A DNA stretch of 64,000 nucleotides from Gillisia sp. CAL575. GTDB taxonomy: Bacteria; Bacteroidota; Bacteroidia; Flavobacteriales; Flavobacteriaceae. Location: assembly GCF_000403785.1 (NCBI RefSeq), contig NZ_APHJ01000031.1, forward strand, positions 1-64,000, given 5' to 3'. The position numbers were made by a program, and so were the translations under genes. This document shows, piece after piece, positions 26,151 through 34,269 of this stretch. The notes under the pieces are model-generated. The model saw only the letters and a program-made list of their open reading frames with translations, was not told where the DNA came from and did no database searches. Positions within the stretch are counted from its first letter, which is position 1. Every line of letters begins with the position of its first letter.

Positions 26151-26714
26151 TTGACACCGACCATTACTTATACAGAAGATTTGATTGTACGTTGCAAAAA
26201 ACAGGAGCATCGAGCACAATTAGAAGTATACAAGAAATATTACAAAGCGATGTATAATACTGCCCTTAGAATTGTAAAGGATTCTGCGGAAGCGGAAGAT
26301 ATTATGCAAGAAGGATTTATCACGGCTTTTTCTAAGATCGATTCATTTGAAGGGAAATCTACATTCGGAGCCTGGATCAAGAAAATTGTAGTAAACCTTA
26401 GTATCAATGCGTATAACAAGAGAACAAAATATATCCAGGTTTCTTATAATGATGAGTTTAAGAATAAAATGGATGAAGGAACAGAGATTGGCATCGTTGA
26501 AGAGGAAGAAAACCAATGTAGAATTCAGCATATTTTAAGAAAGTTCGAATCTCTTAAAGAAAGCTATAGAGTTGTACTTACGCTTCATTTAATTGAAGGA
26601 TATGATAATGATGAAATCTGTGAGATCCTAAAATTAAGCCCTGCTAATTGTAGAACTACCATCTCTAGAGCAAAAGTACAATTAAGAAAAATATTATCAG
26701 AAAATGAAAGATGA
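26151..26714 (+). CDS. ECF-family RNA polymerase sigma factor
   Basis: 187 residues from a TTG codon. Region 2 (YKAMYNTALRIVKDSAEAEDIMQEGFITAF, split here for length: the AEDIMQEGF core is at about residues 49-57) and region 4 (VLTLHLIEGYDNDEICEIL, then SRAKVQLRK) are clear. No ATG exists between the upstream in-frame stop at 26130 and residue 34, which is inside region 2, so TTG at 26151 is the best start. It overlaps the next gene by 11 bp, whose single-pass membrane topology suits an anti-sigma factor. It should direct polymerase to this operon and perhaps other envelope genes. Confidence 0.92.
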   Translation: MTPTITYTEDLIVRCKKQEHRAQLEVYKKYYKAMYNTALRIVKDSAEAEDIMQEGFITAFSKIDSFEGKSTFGAWIKKIVVNLSINAYNKRTKYIQVSYNDEFKNKMDEGTEIGIVEEEENQCRIQHILRKFESLKESYRVVLTLHLIEGYDNDEICEILKLSPANCRTTISRAKVQLRKILSENER

Positions 26715-27270
26715 AGAATTATATAAACTCTTTATAAACGAAGATTGCGATCTAGAAGAACCAGAAATTGGTCATGAAGAACGTTTTCTATATAAATTAA
26801 AAGAGTCCCGGAACTTAAGAAGCTCAAGAGGCGAAAACCCTGTTAGACCAATATGGAAATCTTGGATAGCCATTGCTGCAAGCATTGTTTTTATAATACT
26901 TATTGCTGGGAGCTTTTTAAGCTCAAACATTTTATCGAAGCCTGCAGATCTTGCTACTATTTCTCCTGAAATGAAGGAAACACAAGATTTTTATGCAAAA
27001 GCTATAAGAGCGGAACTGGAAAAGGTGAATGCTTCTAAATCGCCTGAAACAAAAATCATAATCGATGATGCCTTAGTGCAAATGGAACGTCTAGATGAAG
27101 AATATAAAAAACTTAAGATAGACCTCTCTATAAGTGGGAAAGATAAACGGGTAATATTCGCTATGGTTTCCAACTTACAACAACGTATAGATCTTTTGAA
27201 TACCGTTTTAAGACAAATTGAAGATATTAAAGAACTAAAAAACTATAAAAATGAAAGCACTACTATTTAA
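26704..27270 (+). CDS. Putative anti-sigma factor, single-pass membrane protein
   Basis: 188 residues: an acidic cytosolic N-terminus (about 1-55), one membrane helix WIAIAASIVFIILIAGSFL (about 57-75) and a helical, coiled-coil-like periplasmic part (about 95-180). It starts inside the end of the ECF sigma gene and overlaps the following gene by 20 bp. The position and topology suggest an anti-sigma factor, but I see no zinc-binding HxxxCxxC motif and no clear FecR domain, so the function is inferred from context. Confidence 0.72.
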   Translation: MKDEELYKLFINEDCDLEEPEIGHEERFLYKLKESRNLRSSRGENPVRPIWKSWIAIAASIVFIILIAGSFLSSNILSKPADLATISPEMKETQDFYAKAIRAELEKVNASKSPETKIIIDDALVQMERLDEEYKKLKIDLSISGKDKRVIFAMVSNLQQRIDLLNTVLRQIEDIKELKNYKNESTTI

Positions 27271-28357
27271 CATATTAATCCTTTTAGTAATGTATCCCGC
27301 AGTTCCAAATAATAGTGAAAATGAGGCAACACCAGATAAAATTTCTGGCAAGCATACTAAGGAGAAAAAGATTTCTAAATCTTATGATGTAGCTGCAGAT
27401 GCTCTTCTAAAAATTGACAATAGTTATGGGAATATAGATGTTAGTACGTGGAGCCAGAATAAAGTTCAAATTGAAGTAGTAATCAAGGTGAATGGAAATG
27501 ACGAACAAAAAGTAAAAGAAAAGCTGGAAGGGATCTATGTAAAATTTAATCAATCTTCTGAAGGAGTAAGTGCTAAGACCTATTTTGAGGAAGAAAGCAG
27601 ATCTTGGTGGAATATGATCTTTGGTGAGAATAATAATATAAATATGGAGATTAATTATGTTATTAAAGCACCTATTACAAATAATGTCCATCTTATAAAT
27701 AACTACGGAAATATCTATCTAGATAAACTAACCGGGAATGCAAAAATTAATTGCGATTATGGAAGCATCGACATTGGAGAATTGCTAGGGAATACTAATA
27801 ATATTAATATAGACTACTCCAGAAATAGTCATATAAGAGTAGTTAAAAACGCAGTGATAAATGCAGATTATTCTGAATTTGAAGTAGAAGATGCAAAAAC
27901 TCTGGATATCAATGCAGATTATTCTAAAAGCAAAATAAGAAAAGTAGAGTATCTAAAATACAATGGAGATTATGGGAGTTTAAATGTAGATAAGCTTAGA
28001 AAACTTGACGGCAACGGGGATTATGTGAGCACAAAAATTGGACAAGCTTATCAAGCTATAGATCTTAACGTAGACTATGGAAGTCTCGAAATAACTAAAA
28101 TTATGAAAGGTGCAGGAGACATAAAAATTAAATCCAATTACGCTGGAGTAAAAATTGGCTATGCAATGGATCAAGCTTTCGACTTTGATATCGTCTCCAC
28201 TTATGGAGGAATAGATGGAATGGACGAATTAGAAATTCAAAAGAAAAATGAGGAATCATACAAAAAGAGTTATTCTGGTTACCATATAAAATCTGGCAAC
28301 TCAAGTAATATTATAATAAGAAGCAATTACGCCAGTATCACATTTCAGAAAAAATAA
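27251..28357 (+). CDS. Exported beta-repeat protein (DUF4097-like)
   Basis: 368 residues. A signal peptide (about 1-18) is followed by a charged linker and a long right-handed-beta-type region built on short repeats such as NSYGNIDV, NYGNIYLDKL, DYGSIDIGEL, NADYSK, NGDYGSLNVDKL and NVDYGSLEI, spaced about 20 residues. This resembles DUF4097-type putative adhesin or scaffold domains. It overlaps the putative anti-sigma gene and precedes the GIN-domain gene by 24 bp, so it is part of the ECF-controlled unit. Function unknown; an envelope structural or sensing role is inferred. Confidence 0.78.
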   Translation: MKALLFNILILLVMYPAVPNNSENEATPDKISGKHTKEKKISKSYDVAADALLKIDNSYGNIDVSTWSQNKVQIEVVIKVNGNDEQKVKEKLEGIYVKFNQSSEGVSAKTYFEEESRSWWNMIFGENNNINMEINYVIKAPITNNVHLINNYGNIYLDKLTGNAKINCDYGSIDIGELLGNTNNINIDYSRNSHIRVVKNAVINADYSEFEVEDAKTLDINADYSKSKIRKVEYLKYNGDYGSLNVDKLRKLDGNGDYVSTKIGQAYQAIDLNVDYGSLEITKIMKGAGDIKIKSNYAGVKIGYAMDQAFDFDIVSTYGGIDGMDELEIQKKNEESYKKSYSGYHIKSGNSSNIIIRSNYASITFQKK

Positions 28358-28381
28358 ACCAACAACTAAAACAAATCAATC

Positions 28382-29113
28382 ATGAAAAAAGTAATTATTC
28401 TATTAGCTCTTATAATATTGGGCTCCAGCACTATGAATGCACAATGGTGGGGCAGCAAAAAGGTGAATGGAAACGGAAATTTGGTAACAGATACCCGTAG
28501 CACTTCCAGTTACGATGAAGTTGCATTAGTAGGATCTATAGATGTTCAAATTATCTCTGGTACAGAAGGAAAACTTAAGGTAGAAGCAGAAAGTAATTTG
28601 CAGGAATATATTCTAACTGAAGTAAAAGATGGAAAGCTCAAAATTTCTGTTGAAAAAGATGTGTCTTTAAACCCATCTAGAAATATGACTATTCGGGTGA
28701 CGGTTCCAGTAGAAACTATTAATAGTCTTTATGTTACCGGATCTGGTGATGTTTCCAATACTGGGTTACTAAAAGCTAAAGAATTAAAAATTGGAGTTAC
28801 CGGTTCTGGCGATATTAATCTTAATGTAGAAGCAAGAGAACTATGGGGATCTATAACAGGTTCTGGTGATATTAAACTAAATGGAAAAGCACAAGATTTC
28901 AACTGTAAAGTTACCGGATCTGGGGATTTTATGGCTTATGGCCTAAATGCTGAAAATGTAGAAGCTGCGGTTTCTGGATCTGGAGACATTGAGGTTTACG
29001 CTTCTCGATCCTTAAAAGCGAGAGTTTCTGGTTCTGGCGATATAAGTTATAAAGGAAATCCAGAAAAACAGGATTTTAAAACATCTGGTTCAGGAGATAT
29101 ATCAAGGCATTAG
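28382..29113 (+). CDS. GIN-domain (DUF2807) exported protein
   Basis: 243 residues with signal peptide MKKVIILLALIILGSSTMNA. The mature part shows the head-GIN pattern: VDVQIISG-like start, YVTGSGDV and then six or seven TGSGDI/SGSGDI turns at about 20-residue spacing, forming a regular beta-helix or sandwich. GIN proteins are common in Bacteroidota and thought to act at the surface or periplasm, but no activity is known. Last gene of the ECF operon; no simple terminator follows, but a dispersed palindromic repeat begins 46 bp after the stop and might stop transcription. Confidence 0.9.
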   Translation: MKKVIILLALIILGSSTMNAQWWGSKKVNGNGNLVTDTRSTSSYDEVALVGSIDVQIISGTEGKLKVEAESNLQEYILTEVKDGKLKISVEKDVSLNPSRNMTIRVTVPVETINSLYVTGSGDVSNTGLLKAKELKIGVTGSGDINLNVEARELWGSITGSGDIKLNGKAQDFNCKVTGSGDFMAYGLNAENVEAAVSGSGDIEVYASRSLKARVSGSGDISYKGNPEKQDFKTSGSGDISRH

Positions 29114-29158
29114 TAATAGCGTTGTGTTAGCCGTAATTCGTCTTAACCTGATAAAAAA

Positions 29159-29241
29159 CGTCATTCTGAACTTGTTTCAGAATCCCTTAACAGAGTAATT
29201 TAATATTAAAATTGATATCCTGAAATAAATTCAGGGTGACG
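29159..29241. repeat. Dispersed palindromic repeat, copy A
   Basis: 83 bp whose two ends are imperfect inverted repeats, CGTCATTCTGAACTTGTTTC and the reverse complement CGTCACCCTGAATTTATTTC; each end is itself a small palindrome of CTGAA/TTCAG type. Copy B at 40244-40325 is the same element in the opposite orientation. No ORF inside, so it would be a non-autonomous or REP-like element. Confidence 0.78.
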
Positions 29242-29297
29242 AAATAACTATTATAACAAAAAGCGGATATACATTAAAGCATTTTACAATTATGACT

Positions 29298-29337
29298 AAT
29301 GAACCTATAGGAGTTAGCCAACTTTTATAGGTTCATT
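29298..29337 (-). terminator. Perfect 12-bp hairpin spanning the UMF1 gene stop codon
   Basis: AATGAACCTATA (29298-29309) pairs fully with TATAGGTTCATT (29326-29337), leaving a 16-nt loop that contains the TAA of the transporter gene. No good U run follows on the minus strand, so it may be a weak terminator or mRNA 3'-end stabiliser. Confidence 0.55.
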
Positions 29338-30648
29338 ATTTTTAGGAACTCTTAGCAACAAAAATACACCCGCTACAAAGAAAACTATTAGAAAAAGAAT
29401 AGCATTACGAACACTTCCTGTAAGTTGAGCTACAATCCCGTACATAGACATCCCAATTACAATTCCTATCTTTTCAGAAACATCGTAAAAACTAAAGTAA
29501 CTCGCTGTATCCAAAGTGTTCTCAGGAATCATTTTAGAATAGGTAGAACGCGATAAGGCCTGAATCCCACCCATAACTAATCCTACTGCTGCTGCAGCTA
29601 CATAGAACTCCTGTGGGGTAATTATGTAATAGGCATAGATACAGATTAGGATCCAGAAAATATTCAAATATATAAGAGTCCTAATATTTCCTATATTCGA
29701 GGCAATCCTAGATGTTAAAGTTGCACCTAATACTGCAACTAGCTGTATTAATAAGATACTTACAATTAAACCTGTTGTAGCATCTTGTTCTCCCCAGTCC
29801 AGTTCCTCTATTCCAAAATAGGTAGCAATAAGCATAATGGTTTGAACGGCCATACTGTATGTAAAAAAAGCCATTAAATATCTGCTAAGTCTTACTTGAT
29901 GCTTAAGAGCGAACCAAATTTTCTTAATTTCTTTAAATCCGTTGAAAAGTACATTCCTAGTAAGCTTCTCTTTCTTATTTCCCTTAGGTAAATACTTATA
30001 AGTATATTGACTAAATCCTATCCACCAAATCCCTGTTAACACGAAGGATAATCTAGTTGGTAAACCTTCATCTTCAAAACCAAACCATTCAAATTTCATG
30101 ATCATTATTAAACAAATAATCAGCAGGATCACACTTCCAATATATCCTAAGGAAAAACCTTTAGCGCTAATTTTATCTTGTTGCTCTGGAAAAGCTATAT
30201 CTGGTAAATAAGAATTATAAAATACCAGACTAGACCAAAAGCCAATAAGAGCAAAGAAATAGCATAACAAACCAAACCACAAAAAATCCAAACTAAACCA
30301 AAAAAGACCAATGCAAGAAATCGAACCTAAATAGCAGAAGAATTTTAGAAAAGACTTTTTATTCCCCACATAATCTGAGATCCCTGATAGAAAAGGACTG
30401 AAAATAGAAACCACCAAGAAGGCTAAAGCGGTAACATAACTAATTAACGAATCGTTATTTAGATTAAATCCCATAAAATTTACGGTATCATCTATAATAT
30501 TACCGTCGCTATCTTTTACAATTGTAATCGCACCATAAAAAATCGGGAAGATTGCGGAGGCGATGACCAAACTGTAAACAGAGTTGGCCCAATCATAAAA
30601 CGCCCAGGCGTTTAATAATTTCTTACTTCCTTTAGGGGGATATTTCAT
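29314..30648 (-). CDS. UMF1-family MFS transporter
   Basis: 444 residues, about 12 helices. NAWAFYDWANSVYSLVI near residues 12-28 is the DWANS hallmark of the UMF1/Atg22-like MFS family; GISDYVGNKKSFL is the helix 2-3 MFS loop and GGIQALSRSTYSKMIPE the corresponding loop in the second half. Homologues in yeast export vacuolar amino acids; bacterial substrates are unknown. It lies after the M48 gene, separated by a terminator, so it may depend on readthrough or its own promoter. Its coding end is folded into a hairpin. Confidence 0.9.
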   Translation of the reverse strand: MKYPPKGSKKLLNAWAFYDWANSVYSLVIASAIFPIFYGAITIVKDSDGNIIDDTVNFMGFNLNNDSLISYVTALAFLVVSIFSPFLSGISDYVGNKKSFLKFFCYLGSISCIGLFWFSLDFLWFGLLCYFFALIGFWSSLVFYNSYLPDIAFPEQQDKISAKGFSLGYIGSVILLIICLIMIMKFEWFGFEDEGLPTRLSFVLTGIWWIGFSQYTYKYLPKGNKKEKLTRNVLFNGFKEIKKIWFALKHQVRLSRYLMAFFTYSMAVQTIMLIATYFGIEELDWGEQDATTGLIVSILLIQLVAVLGATLTSRIASNIGNIRTLIYLNIFWILICIYAYYIITPQEFYVAAAAVGLVMGGIQALSRSTYSKMIPENTLDTASYFSFYDVSEKIGIVIGMSMYGIVAQLTGSVRNAILFLIVFFVAGVFLLLRVPKNNEPIKVG

Positions 30649-30661
30649 TTTTTAAAAATAA

Positions 30662-30692
30662 CAAAAAAAGCCGCTCTATAAGAACGGCTTTA
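30662..30692 (-). terminator. Terminator of the M48 protease gene
   Basis: AAAGCCG/CGGCTTT stem (30667-30673, 30685-30691) with an 11-nt loop; on the minus strand a U run follows, 20 bp after the stop codon. Confidence 0.85.
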
Positions 30693-30712
30693 GAAATTTT
30701 GTAATGAATTCC

Positions 30713-31534
30713 CTATTTAAAAGAAGTTACACCATATTTAGCTGCTTCAGCTCTAGCTGCTGGAGCCCATTGTGTAAGATTGTTTATTCTTGTTTGAGAT
30801 GACGGGTGAGTGCTTAAAAACTCTGGTGGTGCTTGTCCCCCACTATTTTCTGCCATTCTTCTCCAAAGGTCTGCTGCTTCATCTGGATTATATCCTGCGA
30901 TAGCCATTAATGTTAAACCTATTCTATCAGCTTCAGTTTCATGACTTCTACTAAAAGGCAACATTACACCTAATTGAGAACCTAATCCGTAAGCTTGAGC
31001 AAAGATCTGTTGTGTTTGTTGGCTTCTTCCACTTACAGCAACACTTCCTGCTACCGCACCTAATTGTTGTAATTGTGCAGCACTCATTCTTTGTGCGCCA
31101 TGATCTGCTAACGCGTGCGCTACCTCATGCGCCATAACTACAGCTAATCCGGTTTCATCTTTAGCAACTGGTAAAATACCTGTATAAGCAACTACTTTCC
31201 CTCCAGGCATAGCCCAAGCATTTACTGCCTCATCGTCTACTAAATTAAATTCCCAAGCGAAATCTTTTAAATATCCTTGATAACCATTAGCATTCAAATA
31301 TCTTTCTGAAGCTGTAACTATTTTTTGACCTACATTTTTAACCATCCTTGCTTCAGAAGTACCTGTTACCACTTTGTTTTCAGATAAAAACTGATCATAT
31401 TGTGCAAACGCGGCTGGAAATATTTGATCGTTAGATACAAAATTTAAATTTTTCTCTCCAGTAAAGGGATTGGTCTTACAACCAACCATAACAATTACAG
31501 CAAAAACTGCTATAAATAAATTTCTAATTCTCAT
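30713..31534 (-). CDS. M48-family metalloprotease lipoprotein
   Basis: 273 residues from the ATG at 31534; a longer frame would need a TTG start and would bury the signal. Lipoprotein signal with lipobox MVGC (Cys near residue 18), then an M48 domain: NAWAMPGGKVVAYTGIL, zinc-binding MAHEVAHALADHG (HExxH), and ETEADRIGLTLMAIAGYNP with the third ligand Glu. FLSTHPSSQTRI closes the fold. Family members such as BepA and LoiP are periplasmic proteases or chaperones for outer-membrane proteins; a similar quality-control role is likely. Confidence 0.93.
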   Translation of the reverse strand: MRIRNLFIAVFAVIVMVGCKTNPFTGEKNLNFVSNDQIFPAAFAQYDQFLSENKVVTGTSEARMVKNVGQKIVTASERYLNANGYQGYLKDFAWEFNLVDDEAVNAWAMPGGKVVAYTGILPVAKDETGLAVVMAHEVAHALADHGAQRMSAAQLQQLGAVAGSVAVSGRSQQTQQIFAQAYGLGSQLGVMLPFSRSHETEADRIGLTLMAIAGYNPDEAADLWRRMAENSGGQAPPEFLSTHPSSQTRINNLTQWAPAARAEAAKYGVTSFK

Positions 31535-31711
31535 GATTTTTGGTTTTAGTTTGATAAAAATACAAAACAACCGCTTTCTGTTAAGAAGGTTTATGCTTGC
31601 TTTAACAGTTATGGATTTTCAAAAATGATACCAATAATAAAATTTCTATTCTATTATTCTTAAACCCATCCTCTTGGAATTTTATTTAACTTGGCGCTTC
31701 TAAATCATCCT

Positions 31712-32581
31712 ATGCCTCAATCAGCCGAAAAAAAAAAGCCAGTGCAAGTATTGCTTGCACCAAAATATTTAATGGTAACAGGAAAAATCTTAACTAAGAT
31801 CTCTCCATTTCTTGCGAGTAGATTTGCCGCTAGATTATTTTTTACTCCTTTTAAATATAAAATTCCCGAGAGAGAAAAAGAAATGGATTTAAATTCCATT
31901 CAAGCGAGTATAACAGTTCCTTCCATTAACAGAGAAATTGTAGTATATCAGTATGGAAAATCCGAAAATAAAATATTGCTTATTCATGGTTGGAGCGGTA
32001 CTGGAACTCAAATGGCGGTTATCGCAAAAGAACTTGTAAAAAAAGGATTTAGCATTATAAGTTTTGATGCACCAGGTCATGGAAAAGCACCTGGTAAAAT
32101 AAGTATGATGCCGTTTTTTATAGAAGCTATTCATCATTTAGAAAAAACTTATGGACCCTTCCATGCTGCAATAGGTCATTCTTTAGGAGGAATGTCTATT
32201 CTTAAAGCTGTAAAAGATGGAGTATCGATAAAAAAATTGGTAATTATAGGAACAGCCAACAGTGTAACGCATATCACGAAGGACTTTGCACAAAACATGC
32301 AACTAAATGAAAAGGTGGCTGTAAAGATGAAATCTTATTTTGATTCAAAATTTGGAGAAGATTTGGATAATTATTCCGGAGCGGTTTCTGCAGAAGCTGT
32401 TACAATACCTACCCTAGTAATTCATGATGAGGATGATGTAGATGTACATGTAAGTTCTGCTCATGAAATTTCTAAAAATCTACGCAACAGTCAATTATTA
32501 ATAACTAGAGGCCTAGGGCACAGAAAAATTTTAGGGGATTCTAATGTAATTAACAAAATAACAACATTCATAGCGGTATAG
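31712..32581 (+). CDS. Alpha/beta hydrolase
   Basis: 289 residues from the ATG at 31712 (the frame extends to a TTG at 31691). Alpha/beta-hydrolase signs: ILLIHGWSGTGTQM with oxyanion HG, FDAPGHGKAPG, nucleophile elbow AIGHSLGGMS, the Asp region VIHDEDDVDVH and the His in GLGHRKILG. No signal peptide, though the first 60 residues are basic and partly hydrophobic. The substrate, an ester or lipid, is unknown. It precedes the first msrB by 27 bp and may share its transcript. Confidence 0.88.
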   Translation: MPQSAEKKKPVQVLLAPKYLMVTGKILTKISPFLASRFAARLFFTPFKYKIPEREKEMDLNSIQASITVPSINREIVVYQYGKSENKILLIHGWSGTGTQMAVIAKELVKKGFSIISFDAPGHGKAPGKISMMPFFIEAIHHLEKTYGPFHAAIGHSLGGMSILKAVKDGVSIKKLVIIGTANSVTHITKDFAQNMQLNEKVAVKMKSYFDSKFGEDLDNYSGAVSAEAVTIPTLVIHDEDDVDVHVSSAHEISKNLRNSQLLITRGLGHRKILGDSNVINKITTFIAV

Positions 32582-32608
32582 TCTTTGTAGTTTTATAAAT
32601 AAAAAATT

Positions 32609-33109
32609 ATGAAAAATATATTTTTTGCAATTTTAGCAATCGTTGCCGTTAGTTGTAATAGCAGCGCTCAAAAAAATGATAGCAAAGCAAATTCTAAAGA
32701 AGTAGCATCAACGTATGAAGTTACTAAAACAGATGCAGAATGGAAAGAAATCTTAACTCCAGCCCAATATCAGATTCTAAGAAAAGCTGGAACCGAGAGA
32801 CCTTTTTCTAGTGAATTGAATGATATTAAAAAGCCTGGGACATTCGTTTGCGCTGCCTGCGAAACTGAGTTATACAAAACGGAGAATAAATTTGATAGCG
32901 GAACTGGATGGCCAAGTTTTGATAGAGCCATTAAAAATGGTATAGCCATGGGTTCTGATTCTAAATTGGGATATTCCAGAGATGAAATTCATTGTGGTAC
33001 TTGTGGAGGGCATTTAGGTCATTTATTTAATGATGGACCTCGTGAAACTACCGGTGAGAGACATTGTATAAATGGAGATGCAATGAAATTTATTCCAGAT
33101 ACCAAATAA
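32609..33109 (+). CDS. msrB: Peptide methionine-(R)-S-oxide reductase, exported lipoprotein form
   Basis: 166 residues. A lipoprotein-type signal (AVSC, Cys about 16) precedes a full MsrB domain: EWKEILTPAQYQILRKAGTE, zinc Cys pairs CAAC and CGTC, GGHLGHLFNDGP and the catalytic Cys in ERHCING. It repairs R-methionine sulfoxide, here probably in envelope proteins. A second, unexported msrB begins 11 bp downstream. No msrA or membrane electron donor is nearby, so the reductant source is unclear. Confidence 0.95.
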   Translation: MKNIFFAILAIVAVSCNSSAQKNDSKANSKEVASTYEVTKTDAEWKEILTPAQYQILRKAGTERPFSSELNDIKKPGTFVCAACETELYKTENKFDSGTGWPSFDRAIKNGIAMGSDSKLGYSRDEIHCGTCGGHLGHLFNDGPRETTGERHCINGDAMKFIPDTK

Positions 33110-33120
33110 TCATACTAGAA

Positions 33121-33519
33121 ATGAAAAAATATAATATAGAAAAGACCGAAGAGGAATGGAAACAAGAACTTTCTGAAGAACAATATAAAGTTTTGAGGCA
33201 AAAAGGGACTGAAGCTCCAAACTCTGGAAAATATAATCTTCATTTTGATAATGGAGAGTATCAATGTGCAGCCTGCAAAGCAAAACTTTTTGAAAGTAAT
33301 AGCAAATTCGAAAGTGGTTGTGGTTGGCCTAGTTTTGATAATGCCATTGAGGGAACCGTTGAACATGTTCAGGATAAAACATTTGGAATGATTAGAACAG
33401 AAATTCTTTGCGCTAATTGTGGTAGTCATTTAGGACATGTTTTTGACGATGGCCCTACCCCTACAGGTCAAAGATTTTGTGTAAATTCCGCAAGTATTGC
33501 TTTTAATAAAAACTCTTAA
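33121..33519 (+). CDS. msrB: Peptide methionine-(R)-S-oxide reductase, cytosolic form
   Basis: 132 residues from the ATG at 33121; an in-frame ATG at 33064 lies inside the first msrB and is unlikely. The MsrB domain has EWKQELSEEQYKVLRQKGTE, zinc pairs CAAC and CANC, GSHLGHVFDDGP and catalytic Cys in RFCVNSASI. It has no signal, so it should repair cytosolic proteins. Together with the lipoprotein upstream, the two compartments are covered by a tandem pair. The two copies differ substantially, so the duplication is old. Confidence 0.95.
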   Translation: MKKYNIEKTEEEWKQELSEEQYKVLRQKGTEAPNSGKYNLHFDNGEYQCAACKAKLFESNSKFESGCGWPSFDNAIEGTVEHVQDKTFGMIRTEILCANCGSHLGHVFDDGPTPTGQRFCVNSASIAFNKNS

Positions 33520-33537
33520 ACCTTAAAAATTTAAATT

Positions 33538-34107
33538 ATGAAAAAAATATCTACACTTATTATTTGTGCCCTTTTTGCACTTACTTCTTGTACTTCCGAT
33601 AGTGTTCAAGGACCTCCCGGACCTCAGGGACCAGAAGGACCTTCTGGAGTAGGTGGTTTTATTGGAACTGCAATAGATGTAACTGGTGATTTTACCGCAA
33701 CAAATTCCTATACACTTTCCGTATTTTTTGATGATGAAGGAGTTGAGGTTTTTGAATCGGATGCTGTTTTAGTTTATGTTAAAGTTGGAGATGGTAACGA
33801 TGATGCGAATGGAGTTCCAATAGAAATATTTAGAGCTTTACCCCAAACTTATTTCCAAGGAGACAAAACAATCCAATATAACTTCGATTTCACTTATGAA
33901 GATGTATTTATCTTTTTAGATGGGATCAATTCAAACGGAACGCAATTAGATTTTGCTGCTTTAGATGCAGAATTTAGATTGAATCAAAAATTCAGAGTTA
34001 TTGTTGTTCCTGCCGCTTTTGCTCAGAATAAACAACAAATAGATCTTACAAATATGAATGCCGTTATGAAGGAGTTGAATATTAGTGAGGCAGATGTGAT
34101 TAAATAA
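33538..34107 (+). CDS. Collagen-like lipoprotein of unknown function
   Basis: 189 residues. Lipoprotein signal with lipobox LTSC, then four collagen-type triplets GPPGPQGPEGPSG (about 25-37), then a beta-rich domain of about 150 residues with no recognised family. Short collagen-like stretches directly after a lipobox are found in other Bacteroidota lipoproteins and probably act as a spacer. It follows the second msrB by 18 bp and is the last gene before a strong terminator, so it belongs to the hydrolase-msrB-msrB unit. Confidence 0.82.
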   Translation: MKKISTLIICALFALTSCTSDSVQGPPGPQGPEGPSGVGGFIGTAIDVTGDFTATNSYTLSVFFDDEGVEVFESDAVLVYVKVGDGNDDANGVPIEIFRALPQTYFQGDKTIQYNFDFTYEDVFIFLDGINSNGTQLDFAALDAEFRLNQKFRVIVVPAAFAQNKQQIDLTNMNAVMKELNISEADVIK

Positions 34108-34133
34108 TAGTCAAATTAAAATAAATTCATATC

Positions 34134-34168
34134 AATGGCTCTTCCTCCAAGGTAGAGCCATTTTTATT
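34134..34168 (+). terminator. Terminator of the msrB/collagen-like unit
   Basis: AATGGCTCT/AGAGCCATT stem (34134-34142, 34154-34162) with an 11-nt loop and a T-rich tail TTTTTATTTT, 26 bp after the stop. Confidence 0.92.
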
Positions 34169-34269
34169 TTATTGAATATACTAGAAATAACACTAATTCT
34201 AATTCTTTCAGTTTAAGCTTATATTCCTTAAATTCGCAACTTCTAAAAATGTCATAAAAATTTCGAAAT

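Noticed and set aside
33064-33120. Longer start for the second msrB
   Set aside because: It would overlap the first msrB and add residues with no match to the family; the ATG at 33121 starts directly before the conserved domain.
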